This document shows positions 8,751 through 16,018 of a DNA stretch of 64,000 bases, one piece after another. The notes beneath the pieces are model-generated. The model saw nothing but the letters and a program-made list of their open reading frames with translations. It did not search any database and was not told the DNA's origin. Each line of letters opens with the position of its first letter. The stretch's first letter is position 1. Position numbers and translations under genes: made by a program. This DNA comes from Mycolicibacterium arabiense (GTDB lineage Bacteria > Actinomycetota > Actinomycetes > Mycobacteriales > Mycobacteriaceae): positions 806,001 to 870,000 of the forward strand of contig NZ_AP022593.1 in NCBI RefSeq assembly GCF_010731815.2, read 5' to 3'.

Positions 8751-9784
8751 GCTCGCGCCTTCCCCAGACTCTCGCCGAGTATGCCCGTCGGGCGGATCAG
8801 CAGAACCAGCACCAGCAGCACGAACGCCACCACGTCACGCCACTGGGTGCCGAACAAGGCCTGGCCGTAGTTCTCCATGATGCCGAGCAACAACCCGCCC
8901 AGCAGAGCGCCGCGCAGGTTGCCGATGCCGCCGAGGACCGCCGCGGAGAACGCCTTGATCCCCAGCAGGAATCCGCCCGAGTAGATGATGCCCTGGGGCA
9001 CCTTCAGCGTGTACAGCAGAGCCGCGGCACCGGCGAGCAGACCACCGATCAGGAATGTCGTCATGATGATCCGCTCCCGCGACACGCCCATCAACGTCGC
9101 CGTCGTCGGATCCTGTGCGACCGCGCGGATCCCGCGGCCGAACTTGGTGCGGTTGATCGCGACGTCGGTGAGCAGGGCCAGGATCAGCGCAGCCACGACG
9201 ATCACGATCGTCACGTTCGACACCGCGGCGCCGAAGATCGTGAACTGAGTCTTGGGCTGTACCAGCACGACCGGCTGCTGAGCGTTGGACCCGCCATACC
9301 CGTCGATGATCTGCGGCAGGATGAAGTGCACGAACTCCTGCAGCACGAACGACATGCCGATCGCGGTGATCAGGAACGTCAATGGACGCGCATTGCGCTT
9401 GCGCAGCGGCCGATAGGCGACGAACTCCAATCCCACTGCCGCAGAACCCGACACCAGCATCGCGAAGATCATTGCGATCGCCAGATACAGCACCGTCAAC
9501 GCTATGCCCTTGTTGTAGGCGTTGCCGCTCGGAGTGAATCCCAGGATGACGTCGAGGCAGAAGTACGCGCCGAACATGCCGAGCATGAAGATCTCTGAGT
9601 GGGCGAAGTTGATCAGCCGCAGCACGCCGAACACCAGGGTGTACCCCACCGCGACGAGCGCGTAGATCGCACCCCAGGACAGACCGTCGATCGTGAACTG
9701 CCAGAAGCCGTTCAGCAGATTGTCGACGTTGAAGTTGATGTTGGCGGCAGTACATGCGTACTCGCCAAGACAGTCGGACGGCAT
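8747..9784 (-). CDS. livH: Branched-chain amino acid ABC transporter permease LivH
   Basis: A 345-residue permease with the LivH start SWGAIYALVAVGYTLVFGVL and INFAHSEIFMLG. The EAA-type loop is GRGIRAVAQDPTTATLMGV. About eight membrane helices are visible. An N-terminal segment of about 30 residues with three Cys (MPSDCLGEYACTA) precedes the first helix and could be extracytoplasmic. Second gene of the operon after livK. Confidence 0.93.
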   Translation of the reverse strand: MPSDCLGEYACTAANINFNVDNLLNGFWQFTIDGLSWGAIYALVAVGYTLVFGVLRLINFAHSEIFMLGMFGAYFCLDVILGFTPSGNAYNKGIALTVLYLAIAMIFAMLVSGSAAVGLEFVAYRPLRKRNARPLTFLITAIGMSFVLQEFVHFILPQIIDGYGGSNAQQPVVLVQPKTQFTIFGAAVSNVTIVIVVAALILALLTDVAINRTKFGRGIRAVAQDPTTATLMGVSRERIIMTTFLIGGLLAGAAALLYTLKVPQGIIYSGGFLLGIKAFSAAVLGGIGNLRGALLGGLLLGIMENYGQALFGTQWRDVVAFVLLVLVLLIRPTGILGESLGKARA

Positions 9785-9830
9785 CCGGCGGCGGCTCCTC
9801 GTGACGGTGGTGTTCGCGTCTTAGACGAGA

Positions 9831-9862
9831 ACGCGTCCGGAACCGTACTGTTCCGGACGCGT
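9831..9862 (-). terminator. Strong intercistronic hairpin between livK and livH
   Basis: ACGCGTCCGGAA (9831-9842), an 8-nt loop and TTCCGGACGCGT (9851-9862) form a perfect 12-bp stem 18 bp after the livK stop. A partial terminator or mRNA-stabilising stem here would keep the binding protein more abundant than the permease and ATPases, as is common for ABC importers. Confidence 0.65.
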
Positions 9863-9879
9863 CCCCGTCGTCGAATGTC

Positions 9880-11091
9880 CTACTGGACCTTGAACATCCA
9901 GATCAGGTTGGTCGTGAGCTCCCCATTCGGAGTCCACTGGTAGTTGCGAGCCACACCCTGGCCGTTGTAGTTCCGGACGAAGTCCAGCAGCGCCGGGCGG
10001 GTGATGGCACCCGAGTCGATGCCCTTGAGCAGGATGGTGCCCAGGTCATAGCCCTCGGTGCTGTACGTGCCGGGATCGGCGCTGAACTTCTGCTTGTACT
10101 CCTCGGCGAACGAGCCCGTTGCCGGGCCGCACGGGCAGGACAGCAGCGCGTCCTTGGACGCCTCGCCTGCCTGATCGACGAACTGCTGATCCTTGGTGCC
10201 GTCGGCGCTGACGAACGTCGCGGTGACGCCGCCGTCCTTGAGCTGCTGGACCAGCGGCGCGGCCTCGGAGTAGTAGCCGCCGAAGAACACGGCCTCGGGA
10301 GCCGCTCCGTTGATCTGTGTCACCGCGGCGGAGAAGTCCTTGTCGCCCTTCTTGACCGAGATGTTGCACTGCGAGTCGGCAACCGGGCCGAGCGTCTCGC
10401 GCACCGCGGTGGCGAGGCCGAGGCCGTAGTCGGTGCTGTCGTCGACGACGCAGATCTTCTTCAACCCCATGGTGTTCTTGAGGTAGTTGGCGACGGACGG
10501 GCCCTGGACTGCGTCGTTGGCCAGTCCGCGGAAGAACGTCTTCCACCCGTTCTCGCTCAGCGTCGGGTTGGTGGCCGACGCCGTCGCCGAGACCAAGCCC
10601 GCCTGGTCGAACACCGTTCCGGTCGCCTTGGTCTCGCCGGAGAACGCAGGACCGACCAGGCCGATCGTGTACTGGTCGTCGACGATCTGCGGCGCGATGG
10701 CGGTGGCCTTCTGCGGGTCACCCTCGGTGTCGAACTTCTTCAGCTGCACCTGGCAACCCGGGTTGGCCGAGTTGTGCTTGTCGATGGCCAGCTGCACGCC
10801 GTTGACGATGTTGATGCCAAGAGCGGCGTCCGGGCCGTTGAGGGCACCGGCCATCGCGATGGACACCGGTGGGCACGTCGCCTTGCCGTCGCCCGCGGGG
10901 TCGGCCGGAGCCGCGCCCTCGGCGGCTTTGACTTCCGCGCCGTTCTGGTCGATCTGGACCTGCTCGACGATCTTCAAGTCGGACTGCGACGAACTCTCCT
11001 CGGGTGCGGACTGATTGCAGCCGGCCATGGCCAGCACAAGCAAGCCCGCGCCGCCGAGAGCAAATGCACTCCGTGCCACGCGACCGTGCAC
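9880..11091 (-). CDS. livK: Branched-chain amino acid ABC transporter substrate-binding lipoprotein
   Basis: A 403-residue Peripla_BP_6-type binding protein. The signal peptide ends in the lipobox LAMAGC with lipidated Cys25. The mature protein has a linker of about 45 residues and two Rossmann-like lobes (VSIAMAGALNGPDAALGINIVNG; DDQYTIGLVGPAFSGETKA). The GTG start is preceded by AGGTG at 5-6 nt. It heads the livKHMGF operon; the 177 bp between it and pdtaR should carry the promoter. Confidence 0.93.
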   Translation of the reverse strand: MHGRVARSAFALGGAGLLVLAMAGCNQSAPEESSSQSDLKIVEQVQIDQNGAEVKAAEGAAPADPAGDGKATCPPVSIAMAGALNGPDAALGINIVNGVQLAIDKHNSANPGCQVQLKKFDTEGDPQKATAIAPQIVDDQYTIGLVGPAFSGETKATGTVFDQAGLVSATASATNPTLSENGWKTFFRGLANDAVQGPSVANYLKNTMGLKKICVVDDSTDYGLGLATAVRETLGPVADSQCNISVKKGDKDFSAAVTQINGAAPEAVFFGGYYSEAAPLVQQLKDGGVTATFVSADGTKDQQFVDQAGEASKDALLSCPCGPATGSFAEEYKQKFSADPGTYSTEGYDLGTILLKGIDSGAITRPALLDFVRNYNGQGVARNYQWTPNGELTTNLIWMFKVQ

Positions 11092-11268
11092 GTTTCACCT
11101 CCGGGTCAGGGTTTTCATCGACATCGACGTCACGGCGCGGATCGGCCGGGTCGGCGATGCTTCGGGTAGAACATAGCCAACGCATGGCCAAAGTGCGTGG
11201 TGTTGGGAAATGCCGCACCTGGACGGGCTGAACAACCCGCTGGAATGGGCGATTTCGAAACCTCGTCG

Positions 11269-11874
11269 TTACGAGTCGCCGGGTTCGTCGAGCGTCTCGA
11301 GCACCACTTCGGCCACCCGCTTCATCGTCGTCCGCCGATCCATCGCGGCACGCTGAATCCACTTGAACGCCTCGGGCTCGGACATGCCCTGCTTCTGCTG
11401 CAGCAAACCCTTGGCGCGTTCCACCATCTTGCGCGTCTCGAGACGGTCGGACAGCGTCGCGACTTCCTGTTCCAGAGCGGCGATTTCGCCGAACCGGCTG
11501 ACCGCCACCTCGATGGCGGGGATCAGGTCGGTGATCGAGAACGGCTTGACCAGATACGCCATGGCTCCGGCGTCACGCGCCCGCTCCACGAGTTCGCGTT
11601 GCGAGAACGCGGTGAGCACCACGATCGGTGCGATGCGCTTGGCCGCGATCTCCGAGGCGGCGTCGATGCCGTCGCGCCGCGGCATCTTGACGTCCATGAT
11701 GACGAGGTCGGGCCTGAGGCTCTCGGCGAGTTCGACGGCCTCCTGCCCGTCGCCCGCCTGGCCGACCACGTCGTACCCCTCCTCGCGGAGCATCTCGGCG
11801 AGGTCGAGGCGAATCAGCGCCTCGTCCTCGGCGATGAGGACACGTCGCGGCCTGACGGCATCGGGTGTGGTCAT
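11269..11874 (-). CDS. pdtaR: ANTAR-domain response regulator PdtaR
   Basis: A 201-residue response regulator. The receiver domain spans residues 10-125 with phospho-acceptor Asp61 in VIMDVKMP, an acidic pocket at EDE16-18 and Lys in YLVKPF. A coiled-coil linker and an ANTAR RNA-binding domain follow (ERAKGLLQQKQGMSEPEAFKWIQ). ANTAR proteins bind paired hexaloop hairpins in mRNA and prevent termination. The cognate kinase PdtaS is encoded elsewhere in mycobacteria. Synteny with Rv1626 is clear. In M. tuberculosis the adjacent gene is an adenylate cyclase, which is not seen here. Confidence 0.95.
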   Translation of the reverse strand: MTTPDAVRPRRVLIAEDEALIRLDLAEMLREEGYDVVGQAGDGQEAVELAESLRPDLVIMDVKMPRRDGIDAASEIAAKRIAPIVVLTAFSQRELVERARDAGAMAYLVKPFSITDLIPAIEVAVSRFGEIAALEQEVATLSDRLETRKMVERAKGLLQQKQGMSEPEAFKWIQRAAMDRRTTMKRVAEVVLETLDEPGDS

Positions 11875-11919
11875 GACGCCATTGTGGCGTGGCGCGCGCA
11901 GATCAGCGACTTCGGGGCC

Positions 11920-11950
11920 ATGACGAACGCTTCACCTCATCATCTATGGT
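11920..11950 (+). promoter_or_regulatory. Possible tRNA promoter
   Basis: ATGACG (11920-11925) and TATGGT (11945-11950) could be -35 and -10 hexamers with a 19-bp spacer, placing a start roughly 10-15 nt before the tRNA. Confidence 0.35.
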
Positions 11951-11970
11951 GGGAAACCGCACCAGCGAAG

Positions 11971-12047
11971 GCCCTCGTATCCCAACTGGCAGAGGAAACG
12001 GATTCAAAACCCGTCCAGTGTGAGTTCGAATCTCACCGAGGGCACCA
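11971..12047 (+). tRNA. tRNA-Leu (anticodon CAA), attachment-site tRNA
   Basis: The acceptor arms are GCCCTCG (11971-11977) and CGAGGGC (12037-12043), followed by discriminator A and CCA. The D arm is TCC/GGA with an 11-nt loop AACTGGCAGA-like, a leucine-type feature. The anticodon loop TTCAAAA reads CAA. The T arm is GTGAG/CTCAC with loop TTCGAAT. The variable loop is only 5 nt, although leucine tRNAs are normally class II. The 3' half from the anticodon loop onward is duplicated at 22989-23033, so the tRNA here is completed by element-derived sequence. Confidence 0.88.
12003..12047 (+). repeat. attL core (45-bp direct repeat within tRNA-Leu)
   Basis: This stretch from TTCAAAACCC to the CCA end is identical over 45 bp to 22989-23033. 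The bases on both sides differ. It is the left crossover core of the integrated element. Confidence 0.95.
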
Positions 12048-12075
12048 GAAAAACCAGTTCAGAGCCGGTTTTCAT
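12048..12075. terminator. Possible terminator after tRNA-Leu
   Basis: GAAAAACC and GGTTTTC flank a short GC-containing centre just after the CCA end and could form a weak hairpin with a T-rich 3' side, ending the tRNA transcript inside the element. Confidence 0.4.
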
Positions 12076-12102
12076 ATGGAAGCGTCGAACCACGTTCAGC
12101 GG

Positions 12103-12123
12103 CAGTCCGCACACAGTCCGCAG
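12103..12123 (+). repeat. Paired integrase arm-type repeats, left arm
   Basis: CAGTCCGCA (12103-12111) and CAGTCCGCAG (12114-12123) are direct repeats whose starts are 11 bp apart, one helical turn. The same pair with the same spacing and orientation recurs at 22828-22848 near attR. A further copy lies at 12239-12248. This is the layout expected for arm-type integrase sites flanking the core. Confidence 0.75.
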
Positions 12124-12145
12124 TAGCGGGAGTACGCTGTGGGCT

Positions 12146-13474
12146 ATGTCGCAGGTCAAGCGCAATGTTCGTGCCGGTGTGGAAGACCGTTGGCACCGAC
12201 CAGCCCGACGCGATGAGCACGTCCATTTCCCTGCGGACCAGTCCGCAGGACCGGTGTGGTGCATCGACCCAAAACACTCCAAAGCCCCGGCGACCGAGGT
12301 GTGCACCGTTCGGCACGGTCAGGGCAAACGCTGGCTTGCTCGGTGGGTTGACCACGACGGCGCAGAACGAACTAAGGCGTTCGAACGTAAGGCCGACGCA
12401 CAGAGACACATAGACGCGACGACAACGGCGCTGGGCACCGGAACCTACGCGGACCCGCAGCGTTCAGCGACCACGTTCGGGACAGTCGCCGAAGCGTGGA
12501 TTGCAACGAAGAAAGCCGCGAACCGGGCACCGAAGACCATCGCCGGATACCGGGGCCTGCTAGACGTGGTGATCTTGCCGAAGTGGCAGAACGAACGACT
12601 CCGCGACATCGACCATGAGCGTTTACAAGAGTGGGTGTCGTGGCTGTCGAAAGATCCGGCAGCCCGTAAGCACAAGGGCAGCGACGATACCGGCCTATCC
12701 CCCGCCCGTGTCATTCAGGTTCACCAGGTGGTCCACCAGGTGTTCGCGTACGCCATCCGCCACGGATACATGGCCGTCAACCCTGCGGACAGCATCGAAC
12801 TTCCCAGTAAGCCGCAGAGCAAGGATTTAGCCCTGACTCACAATCAGGTGAACCGGCTTGCCGAGGAAACGGCCAACGCGGAAACGTCATCGGTGCGGCA
12901 CCGAAGCGACACAGCGCCATCCCTATTGCCGCCGCACGCCCTTGCCACCATGGTCCGATTCTTGGCCTACACCGGTCTGCGGTATGGCGAGTGCGCAGCA
13001 CTGCGAGTGCGTGACGTAGACGTTGACAACCGCCGCGTCACAATCGCCAAGTCGATCACGGGCGTTCGCGGTCAGGGCCGCGTAGAGGGCGACACGAAGA
13101 CTCATCAGAAGCGAAGCGTTCCGATCCTGACCACGGGCTTGACCGAGGAACTGAGACAGGTGGTCGCGGGCCGCAGTCCGTCCGAGTTCCTGTTCCCTGG
13201 CCCCGATGGCAACGCCATGACCGTGGGTTGGTTCCGGGTCCGCTTTGATCGGGCAACGGCCAAGCTCAACCTTGTCGGCGTCACTCCGCATACGTTGCGG
13301 CACTCCGCTGGTTCGCTGGCGCTGGCGTCGGGTGCGTCCGTGGTGACTGTGCAGAAACTGTTGGGGCACCGGAACGCCACAACCACGATGAACGTGTACT
13401 CGCACATGTTGCCGGATGACTTCGACAACCTCGCCGCTGCGATGGACAAAGCCGTTTCCGCTGGTCAGGCTTAG
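12146..13474 (+). CDS. int: Tyrosine-family phage integrase
   Basis: A 442-residue site-specific recombinase. It has an N-terminal arm-binding region, a SAM-like core-binding domain (about residues 100-220, TTFGTVAEAWIATKKA onward) and a catalytic domain from about residue 265. The catalytic set is complete: Arg279 (TGLRYGE), a beta-hairpin Lys near 318-322, His382-x-x-Arg385 (HTLRH), His408 (LLGHRN) and Tyr418 (NVYSHM). ATG at 12146 is chosen; the frame is open back into the tRNA but the upstream codons cover attL and the arm-type repeats. It lies next to attL and drives integration into the tRNA-Leu 3' end. Confidence 0.95.
   Translation: MSQVKRNVRAGVEDRWHRPARRDEHVHFPADQSAGPVWCIDPKHSKAPATEVCTVRHGQGKRWLARWVDHDGAERTKAFERKADAQRHIDATTTALGTGTYADPQRSATTFGTVAEAWIATKKAANRAPKTIAGYRGLLDVVILPKWQNERLRDIDHERLQEWVSWLSKDPAARKHKGSDDTGLSPARVIQVHQVVHQVFAYAIRHGYMAVNPADSIELPSKPQSKDLALTHNQVNRLAEETANAETSSVRHRSDTAPSLLPPHALATMVRFLAYTGLRYGECAALRVRDVDVDNRRVTIAKSITGVRGQGRVEGDTKTHQKRSVPILTTGLTEELRQVVAGRSPSEFLFPGPDGNAMTVGWFRVRFDRATAKLNLVGVTPHTLRHSAGSLALASGASVVTVQKLLGHRNATTTMNVYSHMLPDDFDNLAAAMDKAVSAGQA
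13455..13469 (+). repeat. 15-bp direct repeat, copy 1 (copy 2 at 15917-15931)
   Basis: TTTCCGCTGGTCAGG occurs at the 3' end of int and again at 15917-15931, 7 bp after the HNH stop codon. The two copies bracket the small-gene module. Confidence 0.6.
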
Positions 13475-13498
13475 AAATATCGGGTGGATAATTGATGG

Positions 13499-13714
13499 AT
13501 GGCGTTAACTCTCGATGATCTCCCCGACCTCGCTGGCATTCCCGAGGTTTCCGCAGCAACCGGCATTCCGGTTGCAACCCTGCGCTGGTACCGCGCGACC
13601 GATCAGGGTCCGCGCAGCGTGAAGGTTGGCCGGCATGTGCGCTACCGCAAGGGCGACGTTCTCAAATGGGTTGAGGCACAAGAGTCCGCGAGCGCACGCG
13701 GCGGCATCCGATGA
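13499..13714 (+). CDS. xis: Excisionase-like helix-turn-helix protein (AlpA/MerR type)
   Basis: A 71-residue basic protein with a MerR/AlpA-like winged HTH: GIPEVSAATGIPVATLRWYR (recognition helix), PRSVKVGRHVRYRKGDVLKWVE (wing and C-terminal helix). Its position directly after int and this fold are typical of recombination directionality factors; it may also regulate transcription. There is no strong ribosome-binding site, and it starts 24 bp after the int stop. The gene overlaps the next one by 4 bp (ATGA). Confidence 0.82.
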   Translation: MALTLDDLPDLAGIPEVSAATGIPVATLRWYRATDQGPRSVKVGRHVRYRKGDVLKWVEAQESASARGGIR

Positions 13715-13920
13715 GTGAAGATCTGTCACCCACGGCGGCAGGACTCTGGGAGTACCTATCCGCACTCTCCGGCGACGGCAAAAAGGTGCACGTCACTTTT
13801 GAGGACGTAGCCGAAGTATTCGCCTGGCCGATGAGCACGGTCCGGGCGGCGCTTGACGAACTTGTCGCAGCGGGCAAGCTGTTTGAAGATACCGACCGGC
13901 GGACCTGGCATCAGTCCTAG
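13711..13920 (+). CDS. Small winged-helix-like protein
   Basis: A 69-residue acidic protein. The segment VHVTFEDVAEVFAWPMSTVRAALDELVAAGKLFED resembles a winged-helix DNA-binding unit (helix, turn, recognition helix, beta wing). It is translationally coupled to the excisionase-like gene through ATGA. A regulator of element genes is plausible, but I recognise no named family. Confidence 0.65.
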   Translation: MSEDLSPTAAGLWEYLSALSGDGKKVHVTFEDVAEVFAWPMSTVRAALDELVAAGKLFEDTDRRTWHQS

Positions 13921-14015
13921 CAGGGGCAGGAACGCGTACAGAAGCGTGCATCGACGCACTGACCAACTGAGGACGAATCGCGTTGCGCCAGGGACAGATA
14001 CAGCGACGACACGGC

Positions 14016-14038
14016 ATGTGACCAAGATCACATTGACA
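14016..14038 (+). promoter_or_regulatory. CRP-type palindrome with adjacent TTGACA
   Basis: ATGTGA-CCAAGA-TCACAT (14016-14033) is a perfect 18-bp palindrome containing the CRP consensus TGTGA-N6-TCACA. TTGACA overlaps its end (14033-14038). A TANNNT-type -10, TAGAAT, is at 14067-14072, which is too far from TTGACA for a standard spacer but places the palindrome centre about 55 bp upstream of the probable start. Confidence 0.6.
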
Positions 14039-14089
14039 AGTCAGTAGGTGCTCGTCTCGTACGCGATAGAATTACTATGAGGGTGAAAG

Positions 14090-14203
14090 ATGATGGCAGA
14101 CAACGCCACACGGCTAGGCAATCGTCGTACGGGTACGGTGTTCAGGTATCACAAGCCTAGCGACTACCGCCCAGCGGGCAAGTCGTACAAGCCGAGCACG
14201 TGA
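14090..14203 (+). CDS. 37-residue basic peptide ORF
   Basis: ATG at 14090 follows AGGG (14080-14083) at a good 6-nt spacing, and the ORF MMADNATRLGNRRTGTV... runs 37 codons to TGA at 14201. It is rich in Arg, Lys and Tyr (FRYHKPSDYRPAGKSYKPST). No family is recognised. Support comes from the ribosome-binding site and the CRP-type site and promoter elements upstream. It could be a small regulatory or DNA-binding peptide, or a spurious ORF. Confidence 0.45.
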   Translation: MMADNATRLGNRRTGTVFRYHKPSDYRPAGKSYKPST

Positions 14204-14887
14204 AAGCGCAAGTAGCACAACCACTCTCAAATTCCGAGTACCAAGCGGGCAGGTCCGGCGCTATAACCGGACGTGGTGGATAACCGGGTAGTTAGTCGTC
14301 ACTGACCCTAAGCAGCGCAAGCTGTGAGCGACCCCTAGGCCTCTCCAATGACGATCCAGTTCCCAAAACATAGAAATCCTATGCAATGCGATCATCCACC
14401 GCCCAACGGTAAAGCATCCACCAACGCCCCTCAGGGCGAAGGGGTTTGGGGATTGTCCCCGGTAACGGAACCAACCGCCCAGACAGTAACTAGCCACGCA
14501 AGGCTTGACGAACCCTCAACCCCTCTGGGCTTGTTTCGGAAGTGCGGCAGGCTACGGACAGCGACGTACCCGACCGTCGAAGGAAAAGAAAAATAATTCC
14601 GTTTCGGTACTTGCCCACCTTGGCAAGGTAACGGTCCCCTGGCAGGTGAGCGGCTAAGCAACGATGGCCCGGACGACGGGAAGGTGAGCAGCCCGCACGG
14701 GGTACCCGGTTTGGTTTCGGGCTTGGGTCCACAGATTGATCGGTTCCAGTCGCTGCGCTCCCTTCACCTACGGGGAAGCCGCTGACGCGGCGTGAGAAGT
14801 TTCACCGGCCACAATTCCCTCATCCCTGCCCGTCAAACCCCGGCAGGCGACCACAGAGGCACCACCACGCACGTCAGGAGCAGAGAC
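14204..14887 (+). other. Non-coding, hairpin-rich stretch upstream of the small-gene operon
   Basis: Over about 680 bp I see no convincing gene: the ORFs present lack ribosome-binding sites and have odd composition. Perfect stems include GTCCGG/CCGGAC (14253-14272), CGCCC/GGGCG (14425-14438) and GCCGC/GCGGC (14778-14791). Two mutually exclusive hairpins share bases at 14610-14629: CTTGCC/GGCAAG and ACCTT/AAGGT. This could be a structured leader RNA, an origin or a packaging region. Confidence 0.5.
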
Positions 14888-15097
14888 GTGGAGAACATCT
14901 ACAAGTGCGAACGATGCGACCTCAGGGTCCGCGCGGGCGACGGCTACATCCACACCGAGAACGGCGTGAATTGGGCAATCCATCACCGGGATTGCTTCGA
15001 ATTCACCGACTCTTACTGCATCGCGGTACCTCGCAGCTGGCACGACCTACTCAGCGCACATCATTATCTGTCGCAGCACAAGGTGACCGCACGATGA
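14888..15097 (+). CDS. Small putative zinc-binding protein
   Basis: 69 residues from GTG 14888, preceded by AGGAG about 8-12 nt upstream. MENIYKCERCDLRV carries a CxxC pair and IHHRDCFEF a His/Cys pair, a plausible treble-clef or zinc-ribbon site. It is the first of four genes that overlap successively by 4 bp up to the HNH nuclease, so it probably shares their transcript. No named family is recognised. Confidence 0.65.
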   Translation: MENIYKCERCDLRVRAGDGYIHTENGVNWAIHHRDCFEFTDSYCIAVPRSWHDLLSAHHYLSQHKVTAR

Positions 15098-15333
15098 GGG
15101 CACATTTCGAACCGCCCGCCCCCGTACGCCGACCCAAGCCCGCACGCGGGGACCGTCAAATCTTCCCCGCTGATGTGGCCGTGCTAGGTGACCCGCGCAA
15201 CGGGGTAGTGGACGTGGTACTTGACCCCGGCGGCGCGGACCCTGTCGAAACTGTAACTCTGACGGTAGATCTCGTTGCGGCACTGCATGTGAAGTTAGGA
15301 CGTAAGCTCGCACAACTACAGGAGAACCCGTGA
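15094..15333 (+). CDS. Small hypothetical protein
   Basis: A 79-residue protein starting at ATG 15094, which overlaps the previous stop (ATGA). It has a basic, proline-rich N-terminus (FEPPAPVRRPKPARGDRQIF), then a probable beta-rich segment ending in a helix (LVAALHVKLGRKLAQLQ). No family recognised. Its existence is supported by the tight overlaps on both sides. Confidence 0.6.
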   Translation: MRAHFEPPAPVRRPKPARGDRQIFPADVAVLGDPRNGVVDVVLDPGGADPVETVTLTVDLVAALHVKLGRKLAQLQENP

Positions 15334-15560
15334 GCGACAGTGACATTGGTGTTGATGAACTACTACCAGCACACGGACTCGCGGCTATCTCCGCGTTCAA
15401 GCATGGCCCCGGCTATGTCCTCGCCCTTCTAGGTGACGACGGAGAACTCCACACCTACACGCTGTCCGGGCCGCGACTACGCCAGGTGGTCACCATCATG
15501 TGCAACGCAGTCCGGGGCATCCCGTCCGGGTCGGTGAGCACACTCCAGCACATCGAGTGA
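15330..15560 (+). CDS. Small hypothetical protein
   Basis: A 76-residue acidic protein from GTG 15330 (GTGA overlap with the preceding gene) to TGA 15558-15560, which overlaps the HNH start. Predicted alternation of short strands and a helix (SGPRLRQVVTIMCNAVRGI). No family recognised. Confidence 0.6.
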   Translation: MSDSDIGVDELLPAHGLAAISAFKHGPGYVLALLGDDGELHTYTLSGPRLRQVVTIMCNAVRGIPSGSVSTLQHIE

Positions 15561-15910
15561 AGCTGTGCGTCGAGTGCGGCACACCCTGCGAAAGCAGCAG
15601 GTGCCCCGAGCACAAGCGGCGCAGATCCAACCGAGGATCAGCGACCGAACGCGGATACCCCGCATGGTGGTCGCGGCTATCGGAACGGGCACGGCAACTA
15701 CAGCCCTGGTGTACCGACTGCCTGACACCAGGCACAGCCGGCAACCCGCTCACCCTCGACCACACCCCACAAGCGTGGACGCTGATCGAACAGGGCAAGC
15801 GGCTCACCCTCAAGCACGTCGCAGCAGGTCTGCTCACCGTCGTCTGTGCGTCCTGTAACCGGAGGCGAGGAGCGGCACGCGGCCACCACGTCAACCGGTC
15901 GGATGCCTAG
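15557..15910 (+). CDS. Phage HNH endonuclease
   Basis: A 117-residue HNH nuclease. Zinc-binding cysteines lie at Cys52/Cys55 and Cys97/Cys100, the beta-beta-alpha metal motif has Asp68-His69 (LTLDH) and Asn101 (CASCN). An extra CxxC pair sits at the N-terminus (CVECGTPC). HNH proteins next to terminase genes are required for packaging cleavage in many HK97-type phages and are a regular part of capsid-forming satellites. The start at GTG 15557 is chosen for the GTGA overlap. Confidence 0.9.
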   Translation: MKLCVECGTPCESSRCPEHKRRRSNRGSATERGYPAWWSRLSERARQLQPWCTDCLTPGTAGNPLTLDHTPQAWTLIEQGKRLTLKHVAAGLLTVVCASCNRRRGAARGHHVNRSDA

Positions 15911-16018
15911 ACATCATTTCCGCTGGTCAGGGCCTATGCGATGCGGCGAGTTATGACCCTGGGGCACCACCCCTGACCTGGGACAACAGCGGACGCCCAC
16001 GCGATAGCAAAGTTCGAA
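15911..16018. other. Short non-coding interval at the packaging module
   Basis: It contains the second copy of the 15-bp repeat (15917-15931) and a GGGG-CACCA-CCCC stem near 15960-15972 flanked by GACCCTGG and GACCTGGG. Its place between HNH and terminase makes it a candidate cos or pac region, but no known motif is evident. Confidence 0.35.

Noticed and set aside
12020..12145. N-terminal extension of the integrase starting inside the tRNA
   Set aside because: It would translate through attL and the arm-type repeats; ATG 12146 gives a normal integrase N-terminus.
14348..14596. 82-codon ORF in the element's non-coding stretch
   Set aside because: No ribosome-binding site, low-complexity Pro/Thr-rich composition, overlaps hairpins; no support from neighbours.
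15950..15990. A defined cos site between HNH and terL
   Set aside because: A GGGG/CCCC stem and short repeats are present, but no known cohesive-end motif can be recognised, so it is noted only as a candidate interval.
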